Source of the DNA: Actinomycetes bacterium | GTDB lineage: Bacteria > Actinomycetota > Actinomycetes > S36-B12 > UBA5976 | DNA length: 6,662 nucleotides | Reading direction: 5' to 3' | Assembly (NCBI GenBank): GCA_021784375.1 | Contig: JAJXSV010000108.1 | Span: 1 to 6,662 of the forward strand | In this document: piece after piece, positions 1 through 5,809 of the stretch | How the letters are laid out: every line of letters begins with the position of its first letter | Numbering within the stretch: position 1 is the stretch's first letter | The notes under the pieces: model-generated | What the model saw: only the letters and a program-made list of their open reading frames with translations | What the model was told of the DNA's origin: nothing | Databases searched by the model: none | Made by a program: the position numbers and the translations under genes

Positions 1-289
1 CGGTGCCGGTCTGCTGGGGGCGGGGACCTTGAAGGACCTCTCGCTGGCCCTCTTCATCGGCATGATCGCCGGTACCTACTCCTCGATCTTCGTCGCCACC
101 CCGGTGCTGGCGCAGCTCAAGGAGACGGAGCCGGCCATGCGGGCGGTCGCCAAGCGCGTCGCCCAGCGTGGCGGTGACCAACTCGCCGTGGCCGTCGGCA
201 CCGCAGCCACGCCGGTGGCGAGCGGCGCGCACGTGCGCGTCACCGGGCCGCGCGTCCAGCCGCGTCGCCAGCCGAAGCGCAAGCGCTGA
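1..289 (+). CDS. secF: SecF protein-export membrane protein, C-terminal fragment (5' end outside window)
   Basis: This is the last 95 residues of SecF, in frame from base 2 to the TGA at 287-289. SecF works with SecD in the cytoplasmic membrane, using the proton gradient to help pull preproteins out of the SecYEG channel. The fragment opens with the [19 protein letters not shown] stretch and continues [17 protein letters not shown], which is the familiar end of the last transmembrane helices of the SecD/SecF (RND-like) family. About 55 residues of hydrophilic tail follow, ending in a strongly basic stretch (PRRQPKRKR) expected in the cytoplasm. The stop overlaps the next start as TGATG, so secF and apt are probably cotranscribed and translationally coupled. 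Identification rests on the conserved C-terminal motif; secD and the periplasmic domain are not in the window. Confidence 0.93.
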   Translation, partial: GAGLLGAGTLKDLSLALFIGMIAGTYSSIFVATPVLAQLKETEPAMRAVAKRVAQRGGDQLAVAVGTAATPVASGAHVRVTGPRVQPRRQPKRKR

Positions 290-807
290 TGCTGCAGCGC
301 ACCGGCGAACTCATCCGGACCATTCCGGACTGGCCGACCCCTGGGGTGATGTTCAAGGACATCACCCCAGCGCTGGCCGACGCCGAGGCGCTGTTCGATC
401 TCGTCGAGAGCATCGCCGCGCCCTTCCTGGACGTGGATGTCACGCACGTCGTGGCCATGGAGGCGCGCGGATTCATCCTCGGAGCACCGGTGGCGATGCT
501 GCTCAACGCCGGGTTCATCCCCCTGCGCAAGCCCGGCAAGCTCCCGCACAGCACGTACACCGAGTCGTACCAACTCGAATACGGAGTGAACGAGCTGCAG
601 ATGCACATCGATGCGCTCGACACCGATGCCCGGGTGCTCATCGTGGACGACGTGCTTGCGACCGGTGGCACGGCCGCCGCCGCCGAGCGACTGATCGCCG
701 CAGCCGGTGCGACGGTCCTGGCGTCGACCTACGTCCTCGAACTCGCCTTCCTCAACGGACGCAGCAAACTCTTGAACCCCGCGCATTCGCTCATCGTCAT
801 CGACTGA
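289..807 (+). CDS. apt: Adenine phosphoribosyltransferase
   Basis: A 172-residue cytoplasmic enzyme that converts adenine plus PRPP to AMP and pyrophosphate (purine salvage). Length is normal for the family (about 170-180). Visible family signatures are [15 protein letters not shown] near residues 15-29, [12 protein letters not shown] from residue 58, LRKPGKLP near 83-90, [11 protein letters not shown] near 98-108, and the PRPP-binding loop [14 protein letters not shown] at 116-129, with its two acidic residues followed by the TGGT turn. The ATG at 289 overlaps the secF stop (TGATG). No convincing Shine-Dalgarno sequence precedes it, so expression probably depends on translation of secF. The apt-rel order is, from memory, typical of actinobacteria and places AMP salvage beside (p)ppGpp metabolism. 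No key residue appears to be missing. Confidence 0.96.
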   Translation: MLQRTGELIRTIPDWPTPGVMFKDITPALADAEALFDLVESIAAPFLDVDVTHVVAMEARGFILGAPVAMLLNAGFIPLRKPGKLPHSTYTESYQLEYGVNELQMHIDALDTDARVLIVDDVLATGGTAAAAERLIAAAGATVLASTYVLELAFLNGRSKLLNPAHSLIVID

Positions 808-848
808 CCTGGCGCTGGCACTCGGGAAACATCACCGTAAAACGCCCC

Positions 849-863
849 GCCTATACTCTCGGC
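849..863 (+). promoter_or_regulatory. Predicted leaderless promoter of rel (-10 TATACT at 852-857)
   Basis: TATACT at 852-857 is close to the sigma-70/SigA -10 consensus and stands out in the GC-rich context. Only six bases (CTCGGC) separate it from the ATG at 864, so the usual 6-8 base distance to the start of transcription places +1 at or next to the A of the start codon. There is no purine-rich ribosome binding site before the ATG, which fits a leaderless mRNA, a common arrangement in actinobacteria. No good -35 hexamer is seen; 829-834, at a 17-base spacing, reads ACATCA. The same core recurs upstream of the minus-strand isomerase gene. Inferred from sequence only. Confidence 0.6.
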
Positions 864-3065
864 ATGTCGGGCCATCCGGTGATCGGCGGCGCTCAGGTCG
901 AGTACGACCTCGCCGGTGACGTCGACGCCCTGATCGACTCGGTCCGGGCCTTCCACCCGAAGACGGATGACACCGTGATCCGTCGCGCCTTCGCCGTCGC
1001 GGAGTTGCAGCACCGCGGACAGCTCCGGCGCAGCGGCGATCCGTACATCACGCACCCGCTCGCCGTGGCACGCATCCTGGCCGACCTCGGCATGACCTCG
1101 CCGACCATCGTCGCGGCCCTCCTGCACGACACCGTCGAGGACACCCCCTATTCACTGGACCAGCTCACCGCTGACTTCGGCGAGGAGGTGAGCGCGCTCG
1201 TCGACGGCGTCACCAAGTTGGACAAGGTGAAGTACGGCTCCTCCACGGCGGCTGAGACCGTGCGCAAGATGGTCGTCGCCATGGCACGCGACATCCGGGT
1301 GCTCGTCATCAAGCTCGCTGACCGGGTCCACAACATGCGCACGTTGGGCGCTATGCCCGAGGCCAAGCAGGAGCAGAAGGCCCGCGAGACGCTCGAGATC
1401 TTCGCCCCGCTCGCCCACCGGCTGGGCATGAACACCATCAAGTTCGAACTCGAGGACCTGGCCTTCCAGTACCTCAACCCCAAGCGGTACGAGGAGATCG
1501 TGCGCCTCGTGAGCGAGCGTGCACCGGAGCGGCAGGAGCAACTGCAGGCGGTGGTGCTGGAGATCCAGGGCGATCTGCAGGCCGCGCACATCGGCGCCAC
1601 GGTGACCGGACGCCCGAAGCACTACTACAGCGTCTACCAGAAGATGATCGTGCGCGGCCGCGACCTCGACGACATCTACGACCTGGTCGGGGTGCGCGTG
1701 CTCGTCGAGTCGGTGCGCGACTGCTACGCGGTGCTGGGGATCGTGCATGCCCGCTGGAGCCCCCTGCCCGGGCGCTTCAAGGACTACATCGCGATGCCCA
1801 AGTTCACGATGTACCAGTCCTTGCACACCACCGTGATGGGGCCGCAGGGGAAGCCCGTCGAGGTGCAGATCCGGACCCACGAGATGCACCGACAGGCCGA
1901 GTACGGGATCGCCGCACACTGGCGGTACAAGGAGTCCTCGAAGACCGCGCCCGACGACTTCGCCTGGCTGCGGCAGCTCCTGGAATGGCAGCGGGAGACC
2001 GAGGACCCCGACGAGTTCCTCGACTCATTGCGCTTCGACCTGGCCGGCCAGGAGGTCTACGTCTTCACGCCGAAGGGCGCGGTGATCGCACTGCCCACCG
2101 GTTCGACGCCAGTCGACTTCGCATACTCGGTGCACACGGATGTTGGCCATCGCTGCGTCGGCGCGCGAGTGAACGGCAAGTTGGTGCCGTTGGAGTCGAC
2201 CCTGCAGAACGGCGACGTGGTGGAGATCTTCACCTCCAAGGCCGAGGGGGCGGGTCCCAGCCGCGACTGGTTGAACTTCGTGCAGTCTGCGCGCGCCAAG
2301 TCGAAGATCAAGGGCTGGTTCAGCAAGGAGCGCCGCGAGGAGCACACGGAGCAGGGCAAGGAAGCCATCGTCCGCGGCATGCGCAAGCAGGGCCTGCCGC
2401 TGCAGCGCCTCATGACCTCGCAGTCGATGGCGGCACTGGCCGCAGACCTGCGCTTCGCCGACCTCGGCGGACTCTATGCGGCGGTGGGTGAGGGCAAGAT
2501 CGGCGCCACCACGGTGATCCAGCGGCTGCTGCAACTCCAGGGCGGGGTCGAGGGCGCACTCGAGGACCTATCCGAGGCGACGACACCGGACCGGCTGCGC
2601 GTGCGGAAGGGCATGCCATCCGGCGACCCCGGTGTCGACGTCAAGGGCACTGCTGACGTCCTGGTGAAGTTGGCGAAGTGCTGCACGCCGGTCCCCGGAG
2701 ACGCCATCATCGGGTACGTGACCCGCGGTTCCGGCGTGTCCGTCCACCGCGCGGACTGCTCGAATGCGGTGGCGCTCATGGCACAGGAGGACCGCACCGT
2801 CGAGGTGTCCTGGGCGCCGCGCATCGGCGGGGTCTACCTCGTGAACATCCAGGTGGAGGCCATCGATCGGGCCCGCCTGCTCAGCGACATCACCCGTGCG
2901 CTCTCCGATCAGCAGGTGAACATCCTGAGCGCCGCTGTCACCACCACGCGTGATCGCGTCGCGCTCTCCAAGTTCACCTTCGAGATGTCCGATCCGCGCC
3001 ATCTGAGCGCGGTGCTGCGCAGCATCCGCAGCATCGACGGCGTCTACGACTGCTACCGGATCTGA
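864..3065 (+). CDS. rel: Bifunctional (p)ppGpp synthetase/hydrolase, long RelA/SpoT homologue (Rel)
   Basis: A 733-residue Rel protein that makes (p)ppGpp from ATP and GDP/GTP and also hydrolyses it, setting the stringent response. Domains in order: HD hydrolase near 45-200 with HDTVED (H88, D89, E92, D93) and DRVHNMR (D153, N157); synthetase near 240-350 with [12 protein letters not shown], the bifunctional-type RFKD motif (R304-D307, not the EFDD of RelA-only enzymes), YQSLHTT (Y317) and VEVQIRT (E333); TGS about 398-458; a zinc-finger/RIS segment with C606, C607, H628 and C632; ACT about 657-733. Both catalytic sites look intact. The reading frame is open far upstream, but ATG 864 is the only plausible start because it sits just after the apt stop and the -10, and the protein from there matches family length without the long N-terminal extension of streptomycete homologues. 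Often annotated relA in actinobacteria. Confidence 0.97.
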   Translation: MSGHPVIGGAQVEYDLAGDVDALIDSVRAFHPKTDDTVIRRAFAVAELQHRGQLRRSGDPYITHPLAVARILADLGMTSPTIVAALLHDTVEDTPYSLDQLTADFGEEVSALVDGVTKLDKVKYGSSTAAETVRKMVVAMARDIRVLVIKLADRVHNMRTLGAMPEAKQEQKARETLEIFAPLAHRLGMNTIKFELEDLAFQYLNPKRYEEIVRLVSERAPERQEQLQAVVLEIQGDLQAAHIGATVTGRPKHYYSVYQKMIVRGRDLDDIYDLVGVRVLVESVRDCYAVLGIVHARWSPLPGRFKDYIAMPKFTMYQSLHTTVMGPQGKPVEVQIRTHEMHRQAEYGIAAHWRYKESSKTAPDDFAWLRQLLEWQRETEDPDEFLDSLRFDLAGQEVYVFTPKGAVIALPTGSTPVDFAYSVHTDVGHRCVGARVNGKLVPLESTLQNGDVVEIFTSKAEGAGPSRDWLNFVQSARAKSKIKGWFSKERREEHTEQGKEAIVRGMRKQGLPLQRLMTSQSMAALAADLRFADLGGLYAAVGEGKIGATTVIQRLLQLQGGVEGALEDLSEATTPDRLRVRKGMPSGDPGVDVKGTADVLVKLAKCCTPVPGDAIIGYVTRGSGVSVHRADCSNAVALMAQEDRTVEVSWAPRIGGVYLVNIQVEAIDRARLLSDITRALSDQQVNILSAAVTTTRDRVALSKFTFEMSDPRHLSAVLRSIRSIDGVYDCYRI

Positions 3066-3072
3066 TCCCGCC

Positions 3073-3117
3073 GGTGCGACGCTGCACGACCACGGCGCGG
3101 TCACCCAGCGTCGTACC
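3073..3117. terminator. Predicted bidirectional hairpin between convergent rel and DUF349 genes
   Basis: GGTGCGACGCTG (3073-3084) pairs along all 12 positions with CAGCGTCGTACC (3106-3117); eleven pairs are Watson-Crick and one is G-U. The 21-base loop can form a further GACC/GGTC stem (3088-3091 with 3099-3102). The element lies 8 bases after the rel stop and 33 bases before the minus-strand DUF349 stop, the expected place for a shared terminator of convergent genes. Neither strand has a T-tract after the stem, so it is not a classical intrinsic terminator; it could act as a U-less terminator or as a 3'-end stabiliser. Confidence 0.6.
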
Positions 3118-3149
3118 CGACGAGGAAGGGTGCGCGTTGTGCCGTTGCG

Positions 3150-4376
3150 CTAGGCGTACTTCTGGGCGGCTTCGAGGAGCATGCGGGCGCTGTTGAGCTT
3201 GGCCTCGGCTGCAGCGACGGCCTTGGCGTCACCCTTGGCCTGGGCGGCTGCGAGTTCCTTCTCCGCCTTCTCCACGCCGGCCCGGAAGGTCGAAGCGGTG
3301 TCGCTCGCGAAGGCCTTGCGGCCGGGATCGGTGCGACGCCATTCGTCCTGCTCGAGTTCCTTGACGGCCTGCTCGACCTTGCGGATGCGACCCTCGACGC
3401 GTTCCTTGTCATTGCGCGGGACGTGCCCGATGGCCTCCCAGCGCTCGCCGATGGAGCGCATGGCCCGCTTGGTCGCTGCCAGATCGGTGATCGGAAGCAG
3501 CGCCTCCGCCTCCGCGATGAGTGCCAGCTTGGCGTCCAGGTTCCCCTTGAGCGACTCGTCCCGAACCGCCAGATCGGCGTTGCGGGCATCGAAGAACCGT
3601 TGCTGGGCATCGCGGAAGCGGTTCCATAGGGCGTCGTCGTCCTTGCGGGCGCCGCGTGGTGCCGCCTTCCAACGGTCCATGAGGTTGTGGTACTGCTGCT
3701 TGGCGTTGAGCCAGTCGGTGCTGGTGGACAGCGCCTCCGCCTCCTCGACGATCGCAGTGCGCACGGACTTGGCCTCGGCGGTCTGGGCGTCGCGTGTCGC
3801 GAAATGCGTGCGTCGGGCCTTGTCGAAGGTTGTGCGTGCGGCTGAGAAGCGCTTCCACAGCGTCTGCTCGCTGTTGCGGTCAGCGTGGGGGAGCGCCTTC
3901 CACTCCTCGAGCAGCGTCTTGTAACGCTCGCCCGTGGACTTCCACTGCGTCGACGCGGACAGGGTCTCCGCCTCCGTGACGAGGGCCTCGCGCTTGGCAA
4001 GGGTCTCGGCGCGCATGGCGGCCTTCTGCTTCTGGCGTTCGGCGGCCTTCTCAGCGTTCACGGTGTCGAGGTCCCCGATGGCGGCCTCGAGCAGGGAGAA
4101 GTCACCGACCATCTTCGGCGTCTCGATCTCCGCCTTGGTCCGCGCGATCAACTGCGCGATCCCCTCGGGCGTGGCCTTGCCGTCCGCCAGGCGCTGCTTG
4201 GCGAGCGCCAACTCGGCCTGCAGGTCCTCGAACTTCCGCACGAAGAAGGCGAGGCCCTCCTCCGGCGTTCCGATCGTGTATTGACCGACAGCCACTTCCC
4301 CGCCGGCGGTGCGCACGTAGACGGTGCCGTCTGCGTCGAATCGGCCAAATGCGGTTGTCATCGGTTGTTCGGTCAT
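3150..4376 (-). CDS. DUF349 domain protein with three 77-residue repeats, function unknown
   Basis: A 408-residue, highly charged, mostly helical protein with no signal peptide or membrane segment, so probably cytoplasmic. Residues 1-50 form a small N-terminal region (FGRFDADGTVYVRT...). A Lys/Glu/Gln-rich coiled coil follows to about residue 130, then three DUF349-type repeats near 131-192, 208-268 and 284-346, and an alanine-rich helical tail. The repeats keep an exact 77-residue period: EAEtL/EAEAL at 135/212/289, W159/W236/W313, and W145/W222 and W174/W251 in the first two copies. The third copy lacks the last two tryptophans. The start ATG is set by the ATGA overlap with the isomerase stop and by GAGGG six bases upstream; M6 is a weaker alternative. 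DUF349 has no established biochemical role that I know of. Conserved position suggests a functional link to its neighbours, but none is shown. Confidence 0.9.
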   Translation of the reverse strand: MTEQPMTTAFGRFDADGTVYVRTAGGEVAVGQYTIGTPEEGLAFFVRKFEDLQAELALAKQRLADGKATPEGIAQLIARTKAEIETPKMVGDFSLLEAAIGDLDTVNAEKAAERQKQKAAMRAETLAKREALVTEAETLSASTQWKSTGERYKTLLEEWKALPHADRNSEQTLWKRFSAARTTFDKARRTHFATRDAQTAEAKSVRTAIVEEAEALSTSTDWLNAKQQYHNLMDRWKAAPRGARKDDDALWNRFRDAQQRFFDARNADLAVRDESLKGNLDAKLALIAEAEALLPITDLAATKRAMRSIGERWEAIGHVPRNDKERVEGRIRKVEQAVKELEQDEWRRTDPGRKAFASDTASTFRAGVEKAEKELAAAQAKGDAKAVAAAEAKLNSARMLLEAAQKYA

Positions 4377-5023
4377 GGCGTTCCCTCGCTCACGGTTACG
4401 GAGATGACGGCGAGCGCCTGGGCCGGCGGGCCGTCAGAACCGCCGGTCTTGGTGCCCTTGGCAGCAACTGCCCTCAGGACATCGAGACCCGCGGTGATGT
4501 GCCCCCAGATGGTGTAACTCGGGGGCAGGTCGAATGTGCCGTTCTTGTACACCAGGAAGAACTGGCTTCCGTTGGTGCCGGGGCCGGCGTTCGCCATGGC
4601 CACCGTGCCGGCGGGGTAGCGGTTCCTGGCGACCTTGGTCGGGAGGTTCTCATCGGCGAATGTGAAGCCGGGTCCGCCGGTGCCGGTGGCCGTTGGGTCG
4701 CCACATTGCAGCACGTCGATGCCGGCCGTGGTGAGGCGATGGCACAGGGTGCCGTTGAAGTACTTGTGCCGCGCCAGGAAGGCCATGTTGCGCACGGTGA
4801 TCGGTGCGTGCTTGGCGTCCGCGACGACTCGGATGACGCCGCAGTTGGTCTTGAAGGTGAACGTGTACCTGCTCGACTTCAGCAGCTTCGCGGGTTGCTT
4901 GAACACCGGCGCGGCATGGGCCCTGGCGGCTGCGGGTGCGCACCGGACGGCCGCCTGCGCGGCCGGGGCCGCGGACAAGCCGGCAGCCAGCAGCAGCGCG
5001 GCGGCAAGGGCGCGTCGTGTCAT
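4373..5023 (-). CDS. Secreted cyclophilin-type peptidyl-prolyl cis-trans isomerase
   Basis: A 216-residue cyclophilin that would catalyse cis-trans isomerisation of X-Pro bonds outside the cytoplasmic membrane. MTRR followed by an Ala/Leu-rich core (about 5-20) and AAQA near 21-24 looks like a cleavable signal peptide; TRRAL gives a weak twin-arginine resemblance. No lipobox precedes C28. The cyclophilin fold spans about 53-210, with CHRL (R96, matching the catalytic Arg), VLQCGDP (Q106), TGTGGPGF, GTVAMANAGPGTNGSQFF (139-156) and YTIWGHI (170-176). Four cysteines (C28, C61, C94, C107) lie in the exported part and could form disulfides. The start at 5023 is chosen because it begins the signal peptide and lies right after a -10 element; the open frame runs on upstream but only as antisense of the MBL gene. 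It is the first gene of a two-gene operon with the DUF349 gene (ATGA overlap). Confidence 0.93.
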   Translation of the reverse strand: MTRRALAAALLLAAGLSAAPAAQAAVRCAPAAARAHAAPVFKQPAKLLKSSRYTFTFKTNCGVIRVVADAKHAPITVRNMAFLARHKYFNGTLCHRLTTAGIDVLQCGDPTATGTGGPGFTFADENLPTKVARNRYPAGTVAMANAGPGTNGSQFFLVYKNGTFDLPPSYTIWGHITAGLDVLRAVAAKGTKTGGSDGPPAQALAVISVTVSEGTP

Positions 5024-5039
5024 GGGCGAGAGTCTAGGT
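5024..5039 (-). promoter_or_regulatory. Predicted leaderless promoter of the isomerase-DUF349 operon (-10 TAGACT)
   Basis: On the minus strand TAGACT (complement of 5031-5036) is followed by CTCGCCC and then the ATG at 5023. The seven-base gap would place the transcript start at or within a base or two of the start codon, and there is no Shine-Dalgarno sequence, so a leaderless mRNA is likely. The string TAGACTCTCGCCCATG is almost the same as TATACTCTCGGCATG before rel. No TTGACA-like -35 is visible; the -35 region falls within the inverted repeat at 5044-5065. Confidence 0.5.
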
Positions 5040-5043
5040 GCAA

Positions 5044-5065
5044 GCGCAGGTCGGACTGCCTGCGC
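5044..5065. repeat. Inverted repeat GCGCAGG-N8-CCTGCGC in divergent promoter region
   Basis: Perfect 7-bp arms at 5044-5050 and 5059-5065 around an 8-base centre. GCGCAGG occurs once more in direct orientation at 5062-5068, overlapping the right arm. The repeat covers the expected -35 region of the minus-strand isomerase promoter, so it could be an operator. Seen in sequence; the role is inferred. Confidence 0.4.
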
Positions 5066-5073
5066 AGGGTCCG

Positions 5074-5092
5074 CGACGACCGCGGATCGTCG
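5074..5092. repeat. Inverted repeat CGACGA-N7-TCGTCG in divergent promoter region
   Basis: Perfect 6-bp arms at 5074-5079 and 5087-5092 around CCGCGGA, whose first six bases (CCGCGG) are themselves palindromic. It lies in the middle of the 123-bp gap between the divergent isomerase and MBL genes. It may be a second regulator site or chance in GC-rich DNA; short arms limit confidence. Confidence 0.3.
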
Positions 5093-5118
5093 ATTCTGCG
5101 AGCCGTTGATCGGATCGT

Positions 5119-5140
5119 TACCCTTGGGCGTCCGAGGAGG
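5119..5140 (+). promoter_or_regulatory. Ribosome binding site and possible -10 for the MBL-hisS operon
   Basis: AGGAGG at 5135-5140 is a full-consensus Shine-Dalgarno sequence six bases before ATG 5147; it is the strongest one seen in the window and decides this start over the ATG at 5153 (12 bases away). TACCCT at 5119-5124 fits TANNNT and would give a leader of about 16 bases, but no convincing -35 accompanies it, so the promoter part is weak. In contrast to rel and the isomerase, this operon appears to use a leadered mRNA. Confidence 0.55.
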
Positions 5141-5146
5141 TGCGGC

Positions 5147-5809
5147 ATGCTCATGACGTTCGAAGCAGGGCCCTGGCAGACCAACTGCTGGATCCTCAGC
5201 GAAGGCGCCGGCAGCGAGTGCGTCATCATCGACCCGGGCATGGACGCCCTCCCGCGCATTCGGCAGAGGATCGCTGACGCCAACCTGAAACCGGTCGCGG
5301 TCCTGCTGTCGCACGGGCACATCGACCACATGTTCTCCGTGCTCCCGGTGGCGGATGGCTACGGGATCCCCGCCTTCGTGCACCCCTCCGACCGCGATCG
5401 CATCGGCAATCCCTACGCCACCATGTCCGCCGATATCCGGGGCATGGTGAAGCAGCTCGGCGTCGAGTTCGCCGAGCCATCGGACATCCGCGAGGTCGTG
5501 GACGGTGAGCGGGTGTCGCTCGCCGGCTTCGACCTCCTGGTGCGGCACGCTCCCGGTCACACCCAGGGATCCGTGGTCTTCCAGACCGTGCATGAGGCGA
5601 CTCCGACCATCTTCAGCGGAGACGTCCTGTTCGCCGGGTCCATCGGTCGGACGGACCTCGAGGGCGGGAGCCAGTCGGCCATGGAGCGGACGCTGCGCAC
5701 CGTGATCATGCCGCTGGCCGACGAGACCGCGGTGCACTGCGGACACGGCCCCTCCACCACGATCGGCCGCGAACGCCGCTCCAACCCCTACCTGCGAATG
5801 GCGATGTGA
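5147..5809 (+). CDS. MBL-fold metallo-hydrolase (glyoxalase II-like family)
   Basis: A 220-residue cytoplasmic protein with the full metallo-beta-lactamase metal-binding set: HGHIDH (H56, H58, D60, H61), APGHT (H138), SGDVLF (D159) and GHG (H200). These would bind two metal ions, usually Zn or Fe, and hydrolyse a thioester or ester. The C-terminal [16 protein letters not shown] motif is typical of the small glyoxalase II-like proteins found next to hisS in actinobacteria. True hydroxyacylglutathione hydrolases use glutathione, which actinobacteria generally lack, so another thiol ester (for example of mycothiol) is possible; the substrate is not shown by the sequence. The start is set by AGGAGG six bases upstream. 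The stop overlaps the hisS start as TGATG, so the two genes form an operon. Length is normal and no key residue is missing. Confidence 0.92.
   Translation: MLMTFEAGPWQTNCWILSEGAGSECVIIDPGMDALPRIRQRIADANLKPVAVLLSHGHIDHMFSVLPVADGYGIPAFVHPSDRDRIGNPYATMSADIRGMVKQLGVEFAEPSDIREVVDGERVSLAGFDLLVRHAPGHTQGSVVFQTVHEATPTIFSGDVLFAGSIGRTDLEGGSQSAMERTLRTVIMPLADETAVHCGHGPSTTIGRERRSNPYLRMAM

Noticed and set aside
168..863. In-frame upstream extension of the rel reading frame
   Set aside because: It overlaps apt in another frame, encodes a low-complexity Arg/Ala-rich sequence, and lies upstream of the -10 element. The family match begins after ATG 864.
1152..1919. 255-codon open frame antisense to rel
   Set aside because: The His/Leu/Val/Glu-rich composition is typical of the shadow of a high-GC gene; it has no recognisable domain or ribosome binding site, and the sense strand is a clear enzyme.
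2025..2534. 169-codon open frame antisense to the rel TGS region
   Set aside because: Shadow of the sense codons, with no motif or start signals.
3181..3924. Plus-strand open frame of 247 codons opposite the DUF349 gene
   Set aside because: Ser/Ala/Arg-rich shadow; the minus strand has the periodic W/E repeats and the coupled start.
3885..4517. Plus-strand open frame across the DUF349/isomerase junction
   Set aside because: Spans two real minus-strand genes, has shadow-like composition and no initiation signal.
4940..4951. Possible lipoprotein cysteine (C28) in the isomerase
   Set aside because: The residues before it are AAVR, which does not fit a lipobox; a soluble secreted protein is more likely.
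5106..5111. TTGATC as a -35 hexamer for the MBL gene
   Set aside because: It is only seven bases from the candidate -10 TACCCT, and no -10-like sequence lies 16-18 bases downstream.
4349..5146. Upstream extension of the MBL frame through the isomerase gene
   Set aside because: It is antisense to the isomerase; the strong AGGAGG and the conserved protein start fix the MBL start at 5147.
5024..5746. Upstream extension of the isomerase frame through the MBL gene
   Set aside because: It is antisense to the MBL gene; the signal peptide and -10 element support the start at 5023.
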